64,000 nt of DNA from Bifidobacterium thermophilum (GTDB lineage: Bacteria > Actinomycetota > Actinomycetes > Actinomycetales > Bifidobacteriaceae): NCBI GenBank assembly GCA_000741495.1, contig JGZV01000001.1:248001-312000 (forward strand). The letters run 5' to 3'. The notes beneath the pieces were generated by a model. The model ran no database searches, had not been told where the DNA came from, and worked only from the letters and a program-made list of their open reading frames with translations. How positions within the stretch are numbered: the stretch's first letter is position 1; each line of letters opens with the position of its first letter. Positions 29,744 to 39,239 of this stretch are shown here, piece by piece. The translations under genes were made by a program, and so were the position numbers.

Positions 29744-31546
29744 ATGAACAAGACACGCAAGCTCATCGCGGGATTCGTCGCGATGATGACCGTAGCGGCC
29801 ATGGCGTTCGCCGGATTCCTTCCCATAAGGCCAGCGCTCGCCGATTCCACGGACACCAGCAGTATCACTGTCGTCAACGCGCAGCCGGGGCATACGTATA
29901 GCGCGTATCGCTTCGCGACGTTCTCGAATGTCAAGGCGGACGACACCAAACGCGACACCATCGCGTCCATGGACGTGACAACCCTTTCCGGGCCGTCCGA
30001 AACGGAGAACGCCCAGCGCTGGGTATACAAGCTGCACGACGCCTGCCTGTACGGCAACGACAGCGTGAAGGCCAAGTGGAACAGGAGCAGCGCCTACGGT
30101 GAGAACCCCGCCGCCTTCATGGCGACGCTGACAGGCGAGGAACTCGCCTCGGTGGCCGCCGTGCTGACTCTGCCCGAAGGCCTGGCGCCCGACGGTACGG
30201 CAACCGTGGGGGACACCGCCAAGGACATGACCATCGACCTTCCCGAAGGATGGTATGTCATCACCGATAGCGGTTCCGACAAGAAGGCCATCGTCGCCAC
30301 GACCGTCACCTCGGGCGGCACCCCCTACACCAAGTTCCTCCTCAACGAAGGCACCGGCCAAAGCGCCATCGCCGACACCCTGGGCCGTTTCTACGCCAAG
30401 GCGGAGGAAGCCCAGGGCAAGCCCCACAAGGAGGTCTATGCCGACGCCACCCATAAGAAGGCCGAGGACCTGGCGAACTTCAACATCGGCGACCCCGTCT
30501 ATTACACGATCGATACACATATCTCGCCCCACGCCGCGAACTACAACGATTACACCTTCGTCATCATGGACCAGGCCTCACGCGGGTTGACCCTCAACCC
30601 ATCGACACTGACCCTGCTGTCCGCCGACAAGACCATTGACGCGAACAGTGAAGCCACGGCGACCAAACTGACCAAGGACACCGACTACACGTGGGACATC
30701 TCCACCGCAACCGACGGAACGACCACACTGAAGATCACCATCACCTCGCCGAAGACGCTCGCCGGCAAGTATCTGCGCGCCGCATACCCGGCGACCATCA
30801 ACGCCGATATCGTGAAGCCCGGGACCTATACCTACACCTCCACGAACGCGGCCACCAAGGAAACCAAGGACACCACTGATCAGCTGCCTGCGAACCGCGC
30901 ATACAACGCCTCGCGCGTCGACGCCTATGACCAGGGGTGGACCGAGGCTTCAGACACGACGATTTTCACAGGTTCCATCGATTTCACCAAGGTCGGCGTG
31001 GATGAGGACGCCGCAGCCCTCGCCGGTGTCACCTTCAACCTGTACCGCGGCACCAGCAGCAAGCAGTCCGACACGAACAAGCCCCTGACCTTCAACCAAG
31101 TGGCGGTCGGCGAGTACAACTACAACCCGGCCGGCAAGGTCACCGACCTTGTCACGGACGCCCACGGCAAGATTACCGTCAACGGCCTTGCCGCGAACAT
31201 GATCCCGAATCCGAAGGTGGAAGCCGCCCCCTACACATTCAAGGAGACGTCGACCAACACCTCGAAGGGCTACGCCCAGTCGATCCTGGCGACCTTCACG
31301 GTAGACCATGCGATCAGCGATTCCGGCGTGGTGACAAACACCATGGATAAGGCGAATAACACGCTGAGACTCGCCGAGATCAAAGACAACGCTATTACCG
31401 TCAAGAACGTGAAGAACGTCACGCAGCTGCCGCTGACCGGTGCCGCCGGTGTCGTGCTGTTCGCGTTCCTCGCCCTCGTGCTCGCCACCATCGCCACGTT
31501 GCTGGCGATGGTGTACCGCCGGGCACGCGCTGGTCTCGACGAATAA
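29744..31546 (+). CDS. LPXTG pilin subunit with isopeptide-forming domains
   Basis: 600 aa from ATG 29744 behind AAGGAGATCAAG. Signal peptide (MNKTRKLIAGFVAMMTVAAM ... PALAD), Ig-like pilin domains, an E-box-like YTFKET segment, and a C-terminal sorting signal LPLTG followed by a membrane span and RRARAGLDE. Residue KEVYADATHKK near the middle occupies the place of the usual YPK pilin motif but does not match it well. Likely the shaft or second subunit polymerised by the downstream class C sortase. 141 nt after the large adhesin. Confidence 0.88.
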   Translation: MNKTRKLIAGFVAMMTVAAMAFAGFLPIRPALADSTDTSSITVVNAQPGHTYSAYRFATFSNVKADDTKRDTIASMDVTTLSGPSETENAQRWVYKLHDACLYGNDSVKAKWNRSSAYGENPAAFMATLTGEELASVAAVLTLPEGLAPDGTATVGDTAKDMTIDLPEGWYVITDSGSDKKAIVATTVTSGGTPYTKFLLNEGTGQSAIADTLGRFYAKAEEAQGKPHKEVYADATHKKAEDLANFNIGDPVYYTIDTHISPHAANYNDYTFVIMDQASRGLTLNPSTLTLLSADKTIDANSEATATKLTKDTDYTWDISTATDGTTTLKITITSPKTLAGKYLRAAYPATINADIVKPGTYTYTSTNAATKETKDTTDQLPANRAYNASRVDAYDQGWTEASDTTIFTGSIDFTKVGVDEDAAALAGVTFNLYRGTSSKQSDTNKPLTFNQVAVGEYNYNPAGKVTDLVTDAHGKITVNGLAANMIPNPKVEAAPYTFKETSTNTSKGYAQSILATFTVDHAISDSGVVTNTMDKANNTLRLAEIKDNAITVKNVKNVTQLPLTGAAGVVLFAFLALVLATIATLLAMVYRRARAGLDE

Positions 31547-31561
31547 TCGAAGGCACCGCAC

Positions 31562-31582
31562 GTCATGATCCGGCATCATGAC
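31562..31582. promoter_or_regulatory. inverted repeat after pilin
   Basis: GTCATGAT and ATCATGAC, exact complements around CCGGC, 15 nt after the pilin stop. It overlaps the ATG ACC ATG GTG TGA sequence that would start the longer sortase frame. Confidence 0.4.
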
Positions 31583-31636
31583 CATGGTGTGAGGCCATCG
31601 GACTGCAACGAGCACCCCCACATCATCCGGCAACAG

Positions 31637-31662
31637 CCCCGGCACTTGCAACAGTGCCGGGG
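31637..31662 (+). terminator. hairpin between pilin and sortase
   Basis: Perfect arms CCCCGGCACT and AGTGCCGGGG around TGCAAC. Placed between pilin and sortase, it could partly terminate so that less sortase than pilin is made. It lies inside the upstream extension of the sortase frame, which argues against translation of that part. Confidence 0.65.
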
Positions 31663-31799
31663 CTGTCCCCCGTACGCCGGATTTCGACTCGCTGATCGTC
31701 GATACCGCCCGTCAACGGCGCCAGCGCATCCTCCGCCGTTATCTCATCGCGCTGAAAACGGCGATCATCCTGCTCGTCAGCGCAGCACTGATTGTCGGC

Positions 31800-32603
31800 A
31801 TGTACCCGGTCGTCCTGCGCATGCAATCCTCACACCGATTGGAAAGCACGGCGCACAGTGCACAGCATCACGTTGAGCAATGGCCGACATCACGCGTCAA
31901 AGCAATGCTCACCGCCGCGCATGACTACAACAATCGGCTCTCGCACTCCCCCCAATCACAGCTTGGCGGCACCGATGACGCCATCGACAACGGAACGCTC
32001 TACAAGACATACCTTTCCTTGCTGGATACCGACAACGGCATCATGGGGTCCGTCCGTGTCCCCTCCATCAGCGTGGACCTGCCCATCTACCATGGCACAT
32101 CGGACCGGGTGCTGGCCAATGGCGCCGGACATCTGTACGGCACGTCGCTGCCGGTCGGCGGCACATCCACGCATGCGGTGATCACCGGGCACCGTGGGCT
32201 GACCGACGCCGAGATGTTCACACGGCTCAACGAGATGCGCAAGGGCGACACGATGTACCTCGAGGTGCTGGGGGAAACGCTGGCCTACCAGGTCGACGCC
32301 ATCTGGATCATCAATCCCGACGACACCTCGCTTCTGCGCATCACCCCCGGTGAGGACCGGCTGACACTCATGACCTGCACACCGTACGGGGTCAATACGC
32401 AGCGGCTTCTGGTCAGCGGTCACCGTGTCGCGTATCCGGGAGCCGCACCCGATCCGGCTGCGGTACGGGATTGGCGGCAACGCTTCGTCTGGGCCATCAC
32501 CGGTATCGTTATCACCGCCATTGTGGCGCTGACAATCACCTACCGTGACGGACGCTGGCATCCGCGACGGCATATGCGCGGGGAGCAGACGCCCATACTG
32601 TAA
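31800..32603 (+). CDS. srtC: class C (pilus-polymerising) sortase, N-terminus uncertain
   Basis: 267 aa from ATG 31800. Catalytic His131 in TGHRG, Cys193 in MTCTPYGVNT and Arg202; lid segment LPIYHGTSDRVLANGAGH; C-terminal membrane span VWAITGIVITAIVALT. These define class C sortases that join pilin subunits. The frame is open upstream to a TGA at 31590 and would add a typical N-terminus with a membrane span (ALKTAIILLVSAALIVG), but it has no ATG/GTG/TTG start except ATG 31578, which is followed three codons later by that TGA. So the start is either a rare codon near 31690 or the 5' end is mutated. Confidence 0.82.
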   Translation: MYPVVLRMQSSHRLESTAHSAQHHVEQWPTSRVKAMLTAAHDYNNRLSHSPQSQLGGTDDAIDNGTLYKTYLSLLDTDNGIMGSVRVPSISVDLPIYHGTSDRVLANGAGHLYGTSLPVGGTSTHAVITGHRGLTDAEMFTRLNEMRKGDTMYLEVLGETLAYQVDAIWIINPDDTSLLRITPGEDRLTLMTCTPYGVNTQRLLVSGHRVAYPGAAPDPAAVRDWRQRFVWAITGIVITAIVALTITYRDGRWHPRRHMRGEQTPIL

Positions 32604-32647
32604 TGCGCCCGCAACATGAGCGCGGCGCCAACGCCTATGGTAGAAGC

Positions 32648-33688
32648 ATGAGCGAAACATCAACATCATCAGCTAACACCGGCATCCAGCCGATCATCGA
32701 AACCCAACCCGAACGCACCGACCTGCCGCTGGCCGTCATGCCGGTGGTCGTCGCCTCCATGATCCCGTATTTCAAGGAGAACATCAGCCTGTTGCACGAC
32801 GTAGTCCGTCTGCGCATGTACGGCGATTTCACGCTGGACGAGGACACAATCGTCGAACGCTGCAAGGATGCCGACGCCGTAATGGTCATCGGATTCCATG
32901 TCACCGATTCGATCTTCAACCGCCTGACCGAAGACTCCCACGTGCGCTGCTTCGCGTTCGGCGGCACGGGCGTCGCCAGCTACATCAACCTGCAGGCGGC
33001 ACGCGACCGCGGCGTGCGCGTGTGCAATGTCGTGCGGTACGGCGATCATGCCGTCGCCGAGCACGCGTTCGCGCTGCTCATGGAACTCGCCCGGCATGTG
33101 GGCGATCTCAACCGCCAAGTGCATGCCGGCAGCTGGGAAGGCGCCGACGGTTACGCCCTGCACGGCAAGACGGTCGGATTGGTGGGATTCGGCGGTATCG
33201 GGCAGGTGTTCGCGCGTATGGTCCAAGGCTTCGGCATGAAGGTGCTTGTGTGGAACTCGCATCTTGACCAGGACGCGGTCACGCGGCTCGGGGTCACGCC
33301 GGTCGACGATATGGGCGAGATGTTCGAGCAATCCAACATCATTTCGCTGCATATGCCGCTGCTGACCGCCACCAAAGGCATCGTCACCGCGCAATCGCTG
33401 GAGCATATCAAGCCGGGCACGCTGTTCATCAATACCGCGCGGGCCGAGGTGATCGAGCAGGGTGCACTTGCCAAACGGCTGGCCCGCGGCGATGTGAAGG
33501 CCGCGCTGGACGTCTTCGAGCATGAGCCGCTTCCCGCGGACGACCCGCTGCGCCGGGTGCCGGGCATCATTCTGACCCCGCATGTCGCCTGGCGTAACGA
33601 AGAAGCGTACCACAACCTGACGCGCCAAGTGTTCCAGTCGGTCGCCTCGTTCGCGGCAGGCGGTGATTTCAACGCGGTCGTCAAATAG
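32648..33688 (+). CDS. D-isomer specific 2-hydroxyacid dehydrogenase
   Basis: 346 aa from ATG 32648. NAD-binding GLVGFGGIGQVF, catalytic Arg in INTARAEVIEQ, Glu in EHEPLP and His in LTPHVAWR, in the canonical order. Interconverts a 2-keto acid and the D-2-hydroxy acid (D-lactate-, phosphoglycerate- or hydroxyisocaproate-like); substrate unknown. Starts 45 nt after the sortase stop; it is not obviously part of the pilus system. Convergent with the oligopeptide transporter. Confidence 0.9.
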   Translation: MSETSTSSANTGIQPIIETQPERTDLPLAVMPVVVASMIPYFKENISLLHDVVRLRMYGDFTLDEDTIVERCKDADAVMVIGFHVTDSIFNRLTEDSHVRCFAFGGTGVASYINLQAARDRGVRVCNVVRYGDHAVAEHAFALLMELARHVGDLNRQVHAGSWEGADGYALHGKTVGLVGFGGIGQVFARMVQGFGMKVLVWNSHLDQDAVTRLGVTPVDDMGEMFEQSNIISLHMPLLTATKGIVTAQSLEHIKPGTLFINTARAEVIEQGALAKRLARGDVKAALDVFEHEPLPADDPLRRVPGIILTPHVAWRNEEAYHNLTRQVFQSVASFAAGGDFNAVVK

Positions 33689-33702
33689 CGCTATCCGCCG
33701 TG

Positions 33703-34554
33703 TCACCATGCGGCGGCAGCGATGAGTTGCTTGGTATAGGCGGATTGCGGATTCGCGAGCAGGTCGCCGGTGGCGCCCGTTTCTTCGATGCGTCCGTCGT
33801 GCAGCACGACAATCCGATCGGCGAGCTGCTGCACAACGCCCAAATCGTGAGACACGATGACCATCGCCATATGCGGCTGACGCCGCCGGATTTCCGTCAG
33901 CGCATCCAAGATTTGGACACGACCCGACACGTCGACCGCGCTCATCGGCTCATCGGCAAGCATGATTCGGGGTTGTGCGACCATCGCCCGCGCGATGGCG
34001 ACCCGCTGCGCCTGCCCGCCGGACATATCGACCGGATACCGTCCGATGAACTCGTCGGGGTCAAGCCCAACCATGGCCAGTGCCCCACGAACCGCCGCAT
34101 CGATGGCTTCCCCACCGCCTGCACTATGCCGACGCCCACTGCGAGCAGCGTGCACAACCAGCCCTTCCGCAATCGAACGCCCCGCACTCCAGCGTGGATC
34201 GAGCGAAGTGAACGGGTTTTGAAATACAATCCCGGATTCCAAACGCAACTGCCGCATCACCGCGGAACGCGGACCGGCAAGCAGCCCACCCCGATACCTG
34301 ACTGTTCCGGCATCCGCCGTATCCAACCCGAACATGATACGTGTCAACGTGGTTTTGCCGGATCCCGAGCCGCCGATCACGGCCACGCATTCACCTTCCC
34401 GCACGTCCATATCCACGTCGCGCAACGCTTGGACGCGGTGGGCGCGTGTGCCGAAGGATTTGCAGATTCCACGGGCGGCGAGCAGTACCGTTCCGCCTGA
34501 TGCCTCTGCCGGCCCACGCTTTCGCGTTGCCGTCTGCTCATTCGTTTCACGCAT
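33703..34554 (-). CDS. oligopeptide ABC transporter ATPase (DppF/OppF type)
   Basis: 283 aa. Walker A GGSGSGKTTL, signature [15 protein letters not shown], Walker B IMLADEPMSAVD and H-loop IVSHDLG. Start overlaps the partner ATPase stop by 8 nt. Last gene of a five-gene peptide/nickel-family importer; drives import of peptides bound by the 37419-39074 binding protein. Confidence 0.9.
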   Translation of the reverse strand: MRETNEQTATRKRGPAEASGGTVLLAARGICKSFGTRAHRVQALRDVDMDVREGECVAVIGGSGSGKTTLTRIMFGLDTADAGTVRYRGGLLAGPRSAVMRQLRLESGIVFQNPFTSLDPRWSAGRSIAEGLVVHAARSGRRHSAGGGEAIDAAVRGALAMVGLDPDEFIGRYPVDMSGGQAQRVAIARAMVAQPRIMLADEPMSAVDVSGRVQILDALTEIRRRQPHMAMVIVSHDLGVVQQLADRIVVLHDGRIEETGATGDLLANPQSAYTKQLIAAAAW

Positions 34555-35419
34555 GATGATGCTCCGGATTCACGTTCAATGTCAATGTTTTCGCGGCGTT
34601 CACCAGCGACCGCGTCTGCGGTTCCCGCGGGTCGCGCAGCAATGCCGTCGTATCACCGGTCTCGATGATACGACCACGGTCAATCACCATGCACCTGGTG
34701 GTCGCCCGTGACAACACCGCGAAATCATGGGTGATGAACAGCATGGACGCCCCGGCGGATTCCACCAGTGAGACCAGCAAATCAATGATCGAACGCTGCA
34801 CAATGGCGTCAAGCGCCGTAGTCGGCTCGTCCGCGATAATCAGCCGCGGCGAAGTGATCAACGCTGTCGCGATACCGGCACGCTGCTGCTGTCCGCCGGA
34901 AAGCTCATGCGGGTAGGATCCGGCAAGCGAAGCCGGCAATCCGACCCGTTCAAGCATGGTCATCACCCGGTCACGACGTTCGCCCGCATCAAGATCATAA
35001 TGCAGACGCAACGGCAGGCCCACTTGCTGCTCGACGCTCAGCACGGGGTTGAGCGCAGCCCCCGGATTCTGGAATACCAAACCCACGTAGCGTCCTCGCA
35101 AGGCAGCAAACGCCGCATCGTCGCCGGCTTGGAGCTGCGTGCCGCCCATAGTGATATCACCGTCCACGCGGGCGGCGCGTGGCAGCAGCCCGGTGATGGC
35201 CTTGACCAGCATCGACTTGCCTGATCCGGAGGCTCCGATCAGTCCGACACGCTCGTTGGCCCCGATATCAAGCGTGACATCGTTCAGCACCGTCTTGTCC
35301 GCAATCTGCACGCTCAGATCGCGCACGTGCAGTATCTCGCCGCTTGTGGCAAGTTGCGGGCGTGTCGCGGCATCAACATCTTGTGTCATAGCGTCTTGTG
35401 CCATATCCGTCCGGTTCAT
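34547..35419 (-). CDS. oligopeptide ABC transporter ATPase (DppD/OppD type)
   Basis: 290 aa from ATG 35419, which overlaps the permease stop by 4 nt. Walker A GASGSGKSML, VGLVFQNPGAALNPV (the Q-loop typical of DppD), signature [12 protein letters not shown], Walker B IIADEPTTALD. The frame is open far upstream inside the permease gene, but only this start fits the family. Confidence 0.9.
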   Translation of the reverse strand: MNRTDMAQDAMTQDVDAATRPQLATSGEILHVRDLSVQIADKTVLNDVTLDIGANERVGLIGASGSGKSMLVKAITGLLPRAARVDGDITMGGTQLQAGDDAAFAALRGRYVGLVFQNPGAALNPVLSVEQQVGLPLRLHYDLDAGERRDRVMTMLERVGLPASLAGSYPHELSGGQQQRAGIATALITSPRLIIADEPTTALDAIVQRSIIDLLVSLVESAGASMLFITHDFAVLSRATTRCMVIDRGRIIETGDTTALLRDPREPQTRSLVNAAKTLTLNVNPEHHHA

Positions 35420-36396
35420 GCGTCCGCTCCCGTGTTGTGAGTTTGTCTGCCGACAGCCGCCGCAAGCTTGCGCAGCTCCACGTTGGCCAACGGATCGGCG
35501 CAATCGCGGATCGTGTCCCCGAGTAGGTAGAGCGCTGTCACCACAAGCGTCACCGTCAAACCCGGCCACAACACAGTCAAGGGATATACGCTGATTAATC
35601 GTACGGAGGTGGTGAGCGTATGCCCCCAGCTTGGCACGCCTGACGGCACGCCGACACCCAAGTAGGTCAGTCCCGCTTCCGCAAGAATGGATGTGCCGGC
35701 GCTCATCGACAATTGCACGGCGAGCACCGGGGAAAGTCGAGGGCACGATATGGGTGAAAAAACACGCGCCACGCGCTCACCCCCCATGGCGCGGGCGGCC
35801 TCCACGTAAGCGCTCCGGGCCGCCAGGCTCGCGGAAGGCTTGACAATCCGGGCCATATTCAGCCCGTACGTCATCCCGCAGGCGGCGACAATCACCGAGA
35901 TGGATGTGCCGAACGGCACGGCGAACAGCAAGGCGAGCAACACGGTGGGAATGGCGATCAGAGCATCCACAACCACGACGCCCGCCGAGGCAAGCGCCCG
36001 CCTGCCGCTAATCATGACCGCAGTACATGCCAGTCCGATCACCGCACTCACCAGCATCGTGAGCAGTGCGATCACCAGATTCGTACGCGAACCGGCCATC
36101 AGCCAGCTGAGGACATCCGCTCCGACACCATCCGTGCCCAGTGGGTGCGCCGCTGACGGTGCTGCCCACGCATGACCGCCATCCGTATACAGCAACGGGT
36201 ATGGCGTCCAGAACAGGGAAAGCAGCGAAACCGCAATCCAGCATGCCATGACGATCAACGCGAACCGACCGACAGACTGATGCCACATGCTGCGTATAAT
36301 CACGCCGAATCTCATACGCAGCGGTACATTGCCGGTCGTGTGTCCACCGCGTCCGAAACGCTTAGAACGCTTACCATCATCGGATACCGAGGTCAT
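35416..36396 (-). CDS. oligopeptide ABC transporter permease (DppC type)
   Basis: 326 aa from ATG 36396 behind GGGGAG. A hydrophilic N-terminus, first membrane span LIVMACWIAVSLLSLFW, the conserved AHPLGTDGVGADVLSWLMAG block, and the EAA loop EAARAMGGERVARVFSP. Overlaps the end of the dppB-type gene by 20 nt. Confidence 0.88.
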   Translation of the reverse strand: MTSVSDDGKRSKRFGRGGHTTGNVPLRMRFGVIIRSMWHQSVGRFALIVMACWIAVSLLSLFWTPYPLLYTDGGHAWAAPSAAHPLGTDGVGADVLSWLMAGSRTNLVIALLTMLVSAVIGLACTAVMISGRRALASAGVVVVDALIAIPTVLLALLFAVPFGTSISVIVAACGMTYGLNMARIVKPSASLAARSAYVEAARAMGGERVARVFSPISCPRLSPVLAVQLSMSAGTSILAEAGLTYLGVGVPSGVPSWGHTLTTSVRLISVYPLTVLWPGLTVTLVVTALYLLGDTIRDCADPLANVELRKLAAAVGRQTHNTGADA

Positions 36397-37378
36397 GTGT
36401 GCTCCCCTCTCCTCCGGCATGTTGCGTCTGCTCTCCCAGCCGCGGGTCGAGTGCGTGATGCATAAGATCGACCAGCAGACCAAGCAGCAGGAAGAACGCC
36501 GCCAGCAGGAACAGTTCGCTTTGCACGGCAATCAGGTCGCGGTTGCCGACATCGTTGATCAGCATCGCCCCCAATCCGGGCAGGTTGAACAGACTTTCAA
36601 CAACCATCACGCCCGTGATCATCTGGGCGAAAGTCAATCCCGCCACTGAAACCAGCTGGGCTGCGGACAAGCGCAATCCCACGCGCAACATCGCTTGACG
36701 CCGGGTCATGCCACACGCCATGGCCATCGCCACAGCGTCACTGTCTTCCATGGATATCAGGCAGGCACGCGTATACCGCATGATGCCGGCCCCCGCCACC
36801 AGTCCGGTGGTAATCGTCGGCAGAATGAGCGAGATCAACGCCGCTCGGGGGGCATGCCAGCCTGCGTCTGGGAATCCTTGCGACGGCAGGATGCCGATAA
36901 GCCCCACACCCCGGCCGAACAGCATAATGAGCAACAGACCGCCCCACAATGCCGGCACCGCACCGCCGACAATAGCGATCGTGTGCAATACGCTACGCAC
37001 TCGCGGACTGCCGGCAAGCACTGCTTGGCAACCCATCGGGATACCGACGCCGAGCGCTACCAGCAGGCTCAGTACAATCAGCGGCAAGGTGACCGCCGCA
37101 TGCGCACCGATTTGTGAGGCGACCGTCCGCCCACTGATCGCGGACACGCCCATATTCCCGTGCAGCAGGCCGCCCAACCAATCCGCATACTGCTGCGGAT
37201 ATGAGCGGTCCAGCCCCATACGTGAGCGGATTGCTGCGATACGTGCCGGCGTAGCGTTCGTACCCGCCATCACGGACGCCACGTCTCCCGGCAGAATGCG
37301 CAGCGCGGCGAAAACGAGCAGGGATAGGCCCAATAATGCTACGGCGAACCATATGAGTCGCCGGATCAGATATCTCAT
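36377..37378 (-). CDS. oligopeptide ABC transporter permease (DppB type)
   Basis: 333 aa, six membrane spans expected. N-terminal YLIRRLIWFAVALLGLSLLV and LRILPGDVA are the DppB hallmark; LGLDRSYPQQY-like text (MGLDRSYPQQYADWL) and the EAA region ACGMTRRQAMLRVGL follow. Starts 40 nt after the binding-protein gene. Confidence 0.9.
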   Translation of the reverse strand: MRYLIRRLIWFAVALLGLSLLVFAALRILPGDVASVMAGTNATPARIAAIRSRMGLDRSYPQQYADWLGGLLHGNMGVSAISGRTVASQIGAHAAVTLPLIVLSLLVALGVGIPMGCQAVLAGSPRVRSVLHTIAIVGGAVPALWGGLLLIMLFGRGVGLIGILPSQGFPDAGWHAPRAALISLILPTITTGLVAGAGIMRYTRACLISMEDSDAVAMAMACGMTRRQAMLRVGLRLSAAQLVSVAGLTFAQMITGVMVVESLFNLPGLGAMLINDVGNRDLIAVQSELFLLAAFFLLLGLLVDLMHHALDPRLGEQTQHAGGEGSTHDLGIR

Positions 37379-37418
37379 CGCGGTATGCTCCTCGCCCGGT
37401 TGAGTATGCCAGTGGCGT

Positions 37419-39074
37419 TTATGCCTTGGCCGGCGTATAGGCGACCTTCCACAGCGGCAATACGCTTTGGCTCAGCCGGCTCGGGAACCCGGTGACGCCC
37501 TTGACTTGCGCGACGCTCACCCGATAGGCGAACAGCCAGTCTGCCGGCGCATCCTCGCTGACGATCCTCGCCGCCTGCTTGAGATAGCTTGCGCTGTCCT
37601 CGTCATCCGTTGCGGCGAGCGCCTTGGCGTACAGCGCCTGCACCTGCGGATTGTCGTAATGGTAGTAGTAGTCGGGCTGCGTCCACTTGTAGAAGTCGTG
37701 GCTTTCCGCATGGTCGACGAGCGAGAGGTCGTAATCGCCGTTGGTGTGCACATCCTGGAGCCATGTGGAGAATTCCACGGTGTTGACGTTGAGATCGATG
37801 CCGATACGGCTCAACTGGCTGCGCAGCTGCTCGCCAAGCTCTGAACCGTACACGTTCGCGTACGTGAGCGTCAGCTTGAGCGGGTGATTGGTGGAATATC
37901 CGGCTTGCCGCATGAGGCTCTTGGCTTTGGCGGGATTGTACGGGTACAGGCCGGTCAGGTCCTCGTAGCCGGGGTCGACGGATGGGATTGGCCCGCCGAG
38001 CGCCGCATCCACTCCCCCGCGCGAGGCGATGATCTCCTTGTGGTTAATCGCATAGCGGATTGCCTGCCGCACGCGCTTGTCGGAAGTTTTCGCACCGGTG
38101 CAGTTGAACGCGAGGACGAACTTGTCGCTGCCTTCGGTCGCCTTGACGGTGTATTTCCCGCTGCTCTTGAGCTTGCCGGTCATATTCGCGTTGACCGGGG
38201 ACAGGACTTGCACGTCCCCGCTGGTCAGCGCGTTGAGCGCCGCATTGTCGTCCGGCAGGAACCGCACGGTGACGGTGTTCGTGCGGGCCTTGTGCGCGCT
38301 GCCCCAATAGTTCGGGTTCGCTTGCAGGACAAGCTTGCTACTGGAATCAAACGACTTGACCAGGTACGGCCCGGAGCCGACCGCCGTGGTTTTCGCGTCA
38401 TAATGCGCGTCCTTGTCGAACACCAGTCCGGGACGGCCGGAAAGGTACCACAGCATATTCGCATCGGGCTGGCTTAGCGTGAGTTTCACGGTGGTCGCGT
38501 CCGGGGCGCTGGCTTGCTTGAGGTTCTCGACCTGGTCGCTGTTGTAGTATTGCTTGGCTTTGAGCTGGTTGATGGACCAGGCGACATCGGTGGCGTCAAG
38601 CGTGTCGCCGTTGGAGAAGTTCATATGCTCGTTGAGCTTGAAGGTGTAGGTCAGCCCGTCGTCGCTGATGGTCCAGCTTTTCGCGAGACCGGGTTCGACC
38701 TCGTTGTTGGAGTTGCGTGAGACGAGTGCTTCGTAGACGTTGCCGATGAGCAGCTGTTCGAGTGCGGAACCGGACTGGTTGCGGATGTCGAGGCTCACGG
38801 GCGCGAGTTTGATGCCGATGGCGATGCTATCCGATTGGGTTGGGGTGGCCGTCTTGCGTGAGCGTGAGTTCACGATGGCGATGCATGCGATGAGCGCGAC
38901 GACGACCAATGCCGCAATCATCCATATCACGGGCTTGTGATGTCCGCTGTCGGGCTGTTTGACGCGTGCGTTCAAGCTGGCGTCCGTGCTGGCGCCGGAT
39001 GCGGCGCCTTCCTGAATGGTGGTGTCTGGTTCGGTTGCGTCGGACTCGCCGTGCGCACCATTGGACTGGACCAT
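37419..39074 (-). CDS. oligopeptide-binding protein, membrane-anchored (family 5)
   Basis: 551 aa. Acidic N-terminal ~45 residues, then one membrane span (VIWMIAALVVVALIACIAIV) and a family 5 extracellular solute-binding domain (SPVSLDIRN-type start, WTISDDGLTYTFKLNE, FSNGDTLDATDVAWS, GSGPYLVKS). No lipobox Cys is used; it appears anchored by an uncleaved N-terminal helix. Captures peptides for the transporter encoded just downstream. ATG 39074 follows GAGGAG. Confidence 0.9.
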   Translation of the reverse strand: MVQSNGAHGESDATEPDTTIQEGAASGASTDASLNARVKQPDSGHHKPVIWMIAALVVVALIACIAIVNSRSRKTATPTQSDSIAIGIKLAPVSLDIRNQSGSALEQLLIGNVYEALVSRNSNNEVEPGLAKSWTISDDGLTYTFKLNEHMNFSNGDTLDATDVAWSINQLKAKQYYNSDQVENLKQASAPDATTVKLTLSQPDANMLWYLSGRPGLVFDKDAHYDAKTTAVGSGPYLVKSFDSSSKLVLQANPNYWGSAHKARTNTVTVRFLPDDNAALNALTSGDVQVLSPVNANMTGKLKSSGKYTVKATEGSDKFVLAFNCTGAKTSDKRVRQAIRYAINHKEIIASRGGVDAALGGPIPSVDPGYEDLTGLYPYNPAKAKSLMRQAGYSTNHPLKLTLTYANVYGSELGEQLRSQLSRIGIDLNVNTVEFSTWLQDVHTNGDYDLSLVDHAESHDFYKWTQPDYYYHYDNPQVQALYAKALAATDDEDSASYLKQAARIVSEDAPADWLFAYRVSVAQVKGVTGFPSRLSQSVLPLWKVAYTPAKA

Positions 39075-39239
39075 GGGTACTCCTCTGTTCGGCCTTGCGG
39101 CCTGCTTGTGTTGAACCGGTTGACCGCCCGTGCGGGTCGATCACCGTGTCCCATCATACGCACGCAGGCGGATGGCCGAGATCACGGGCCCGCCGTGAAT
39201 GCCGAGCGCGGACGCCTTGCATCGGCTGCTCTACGACAT

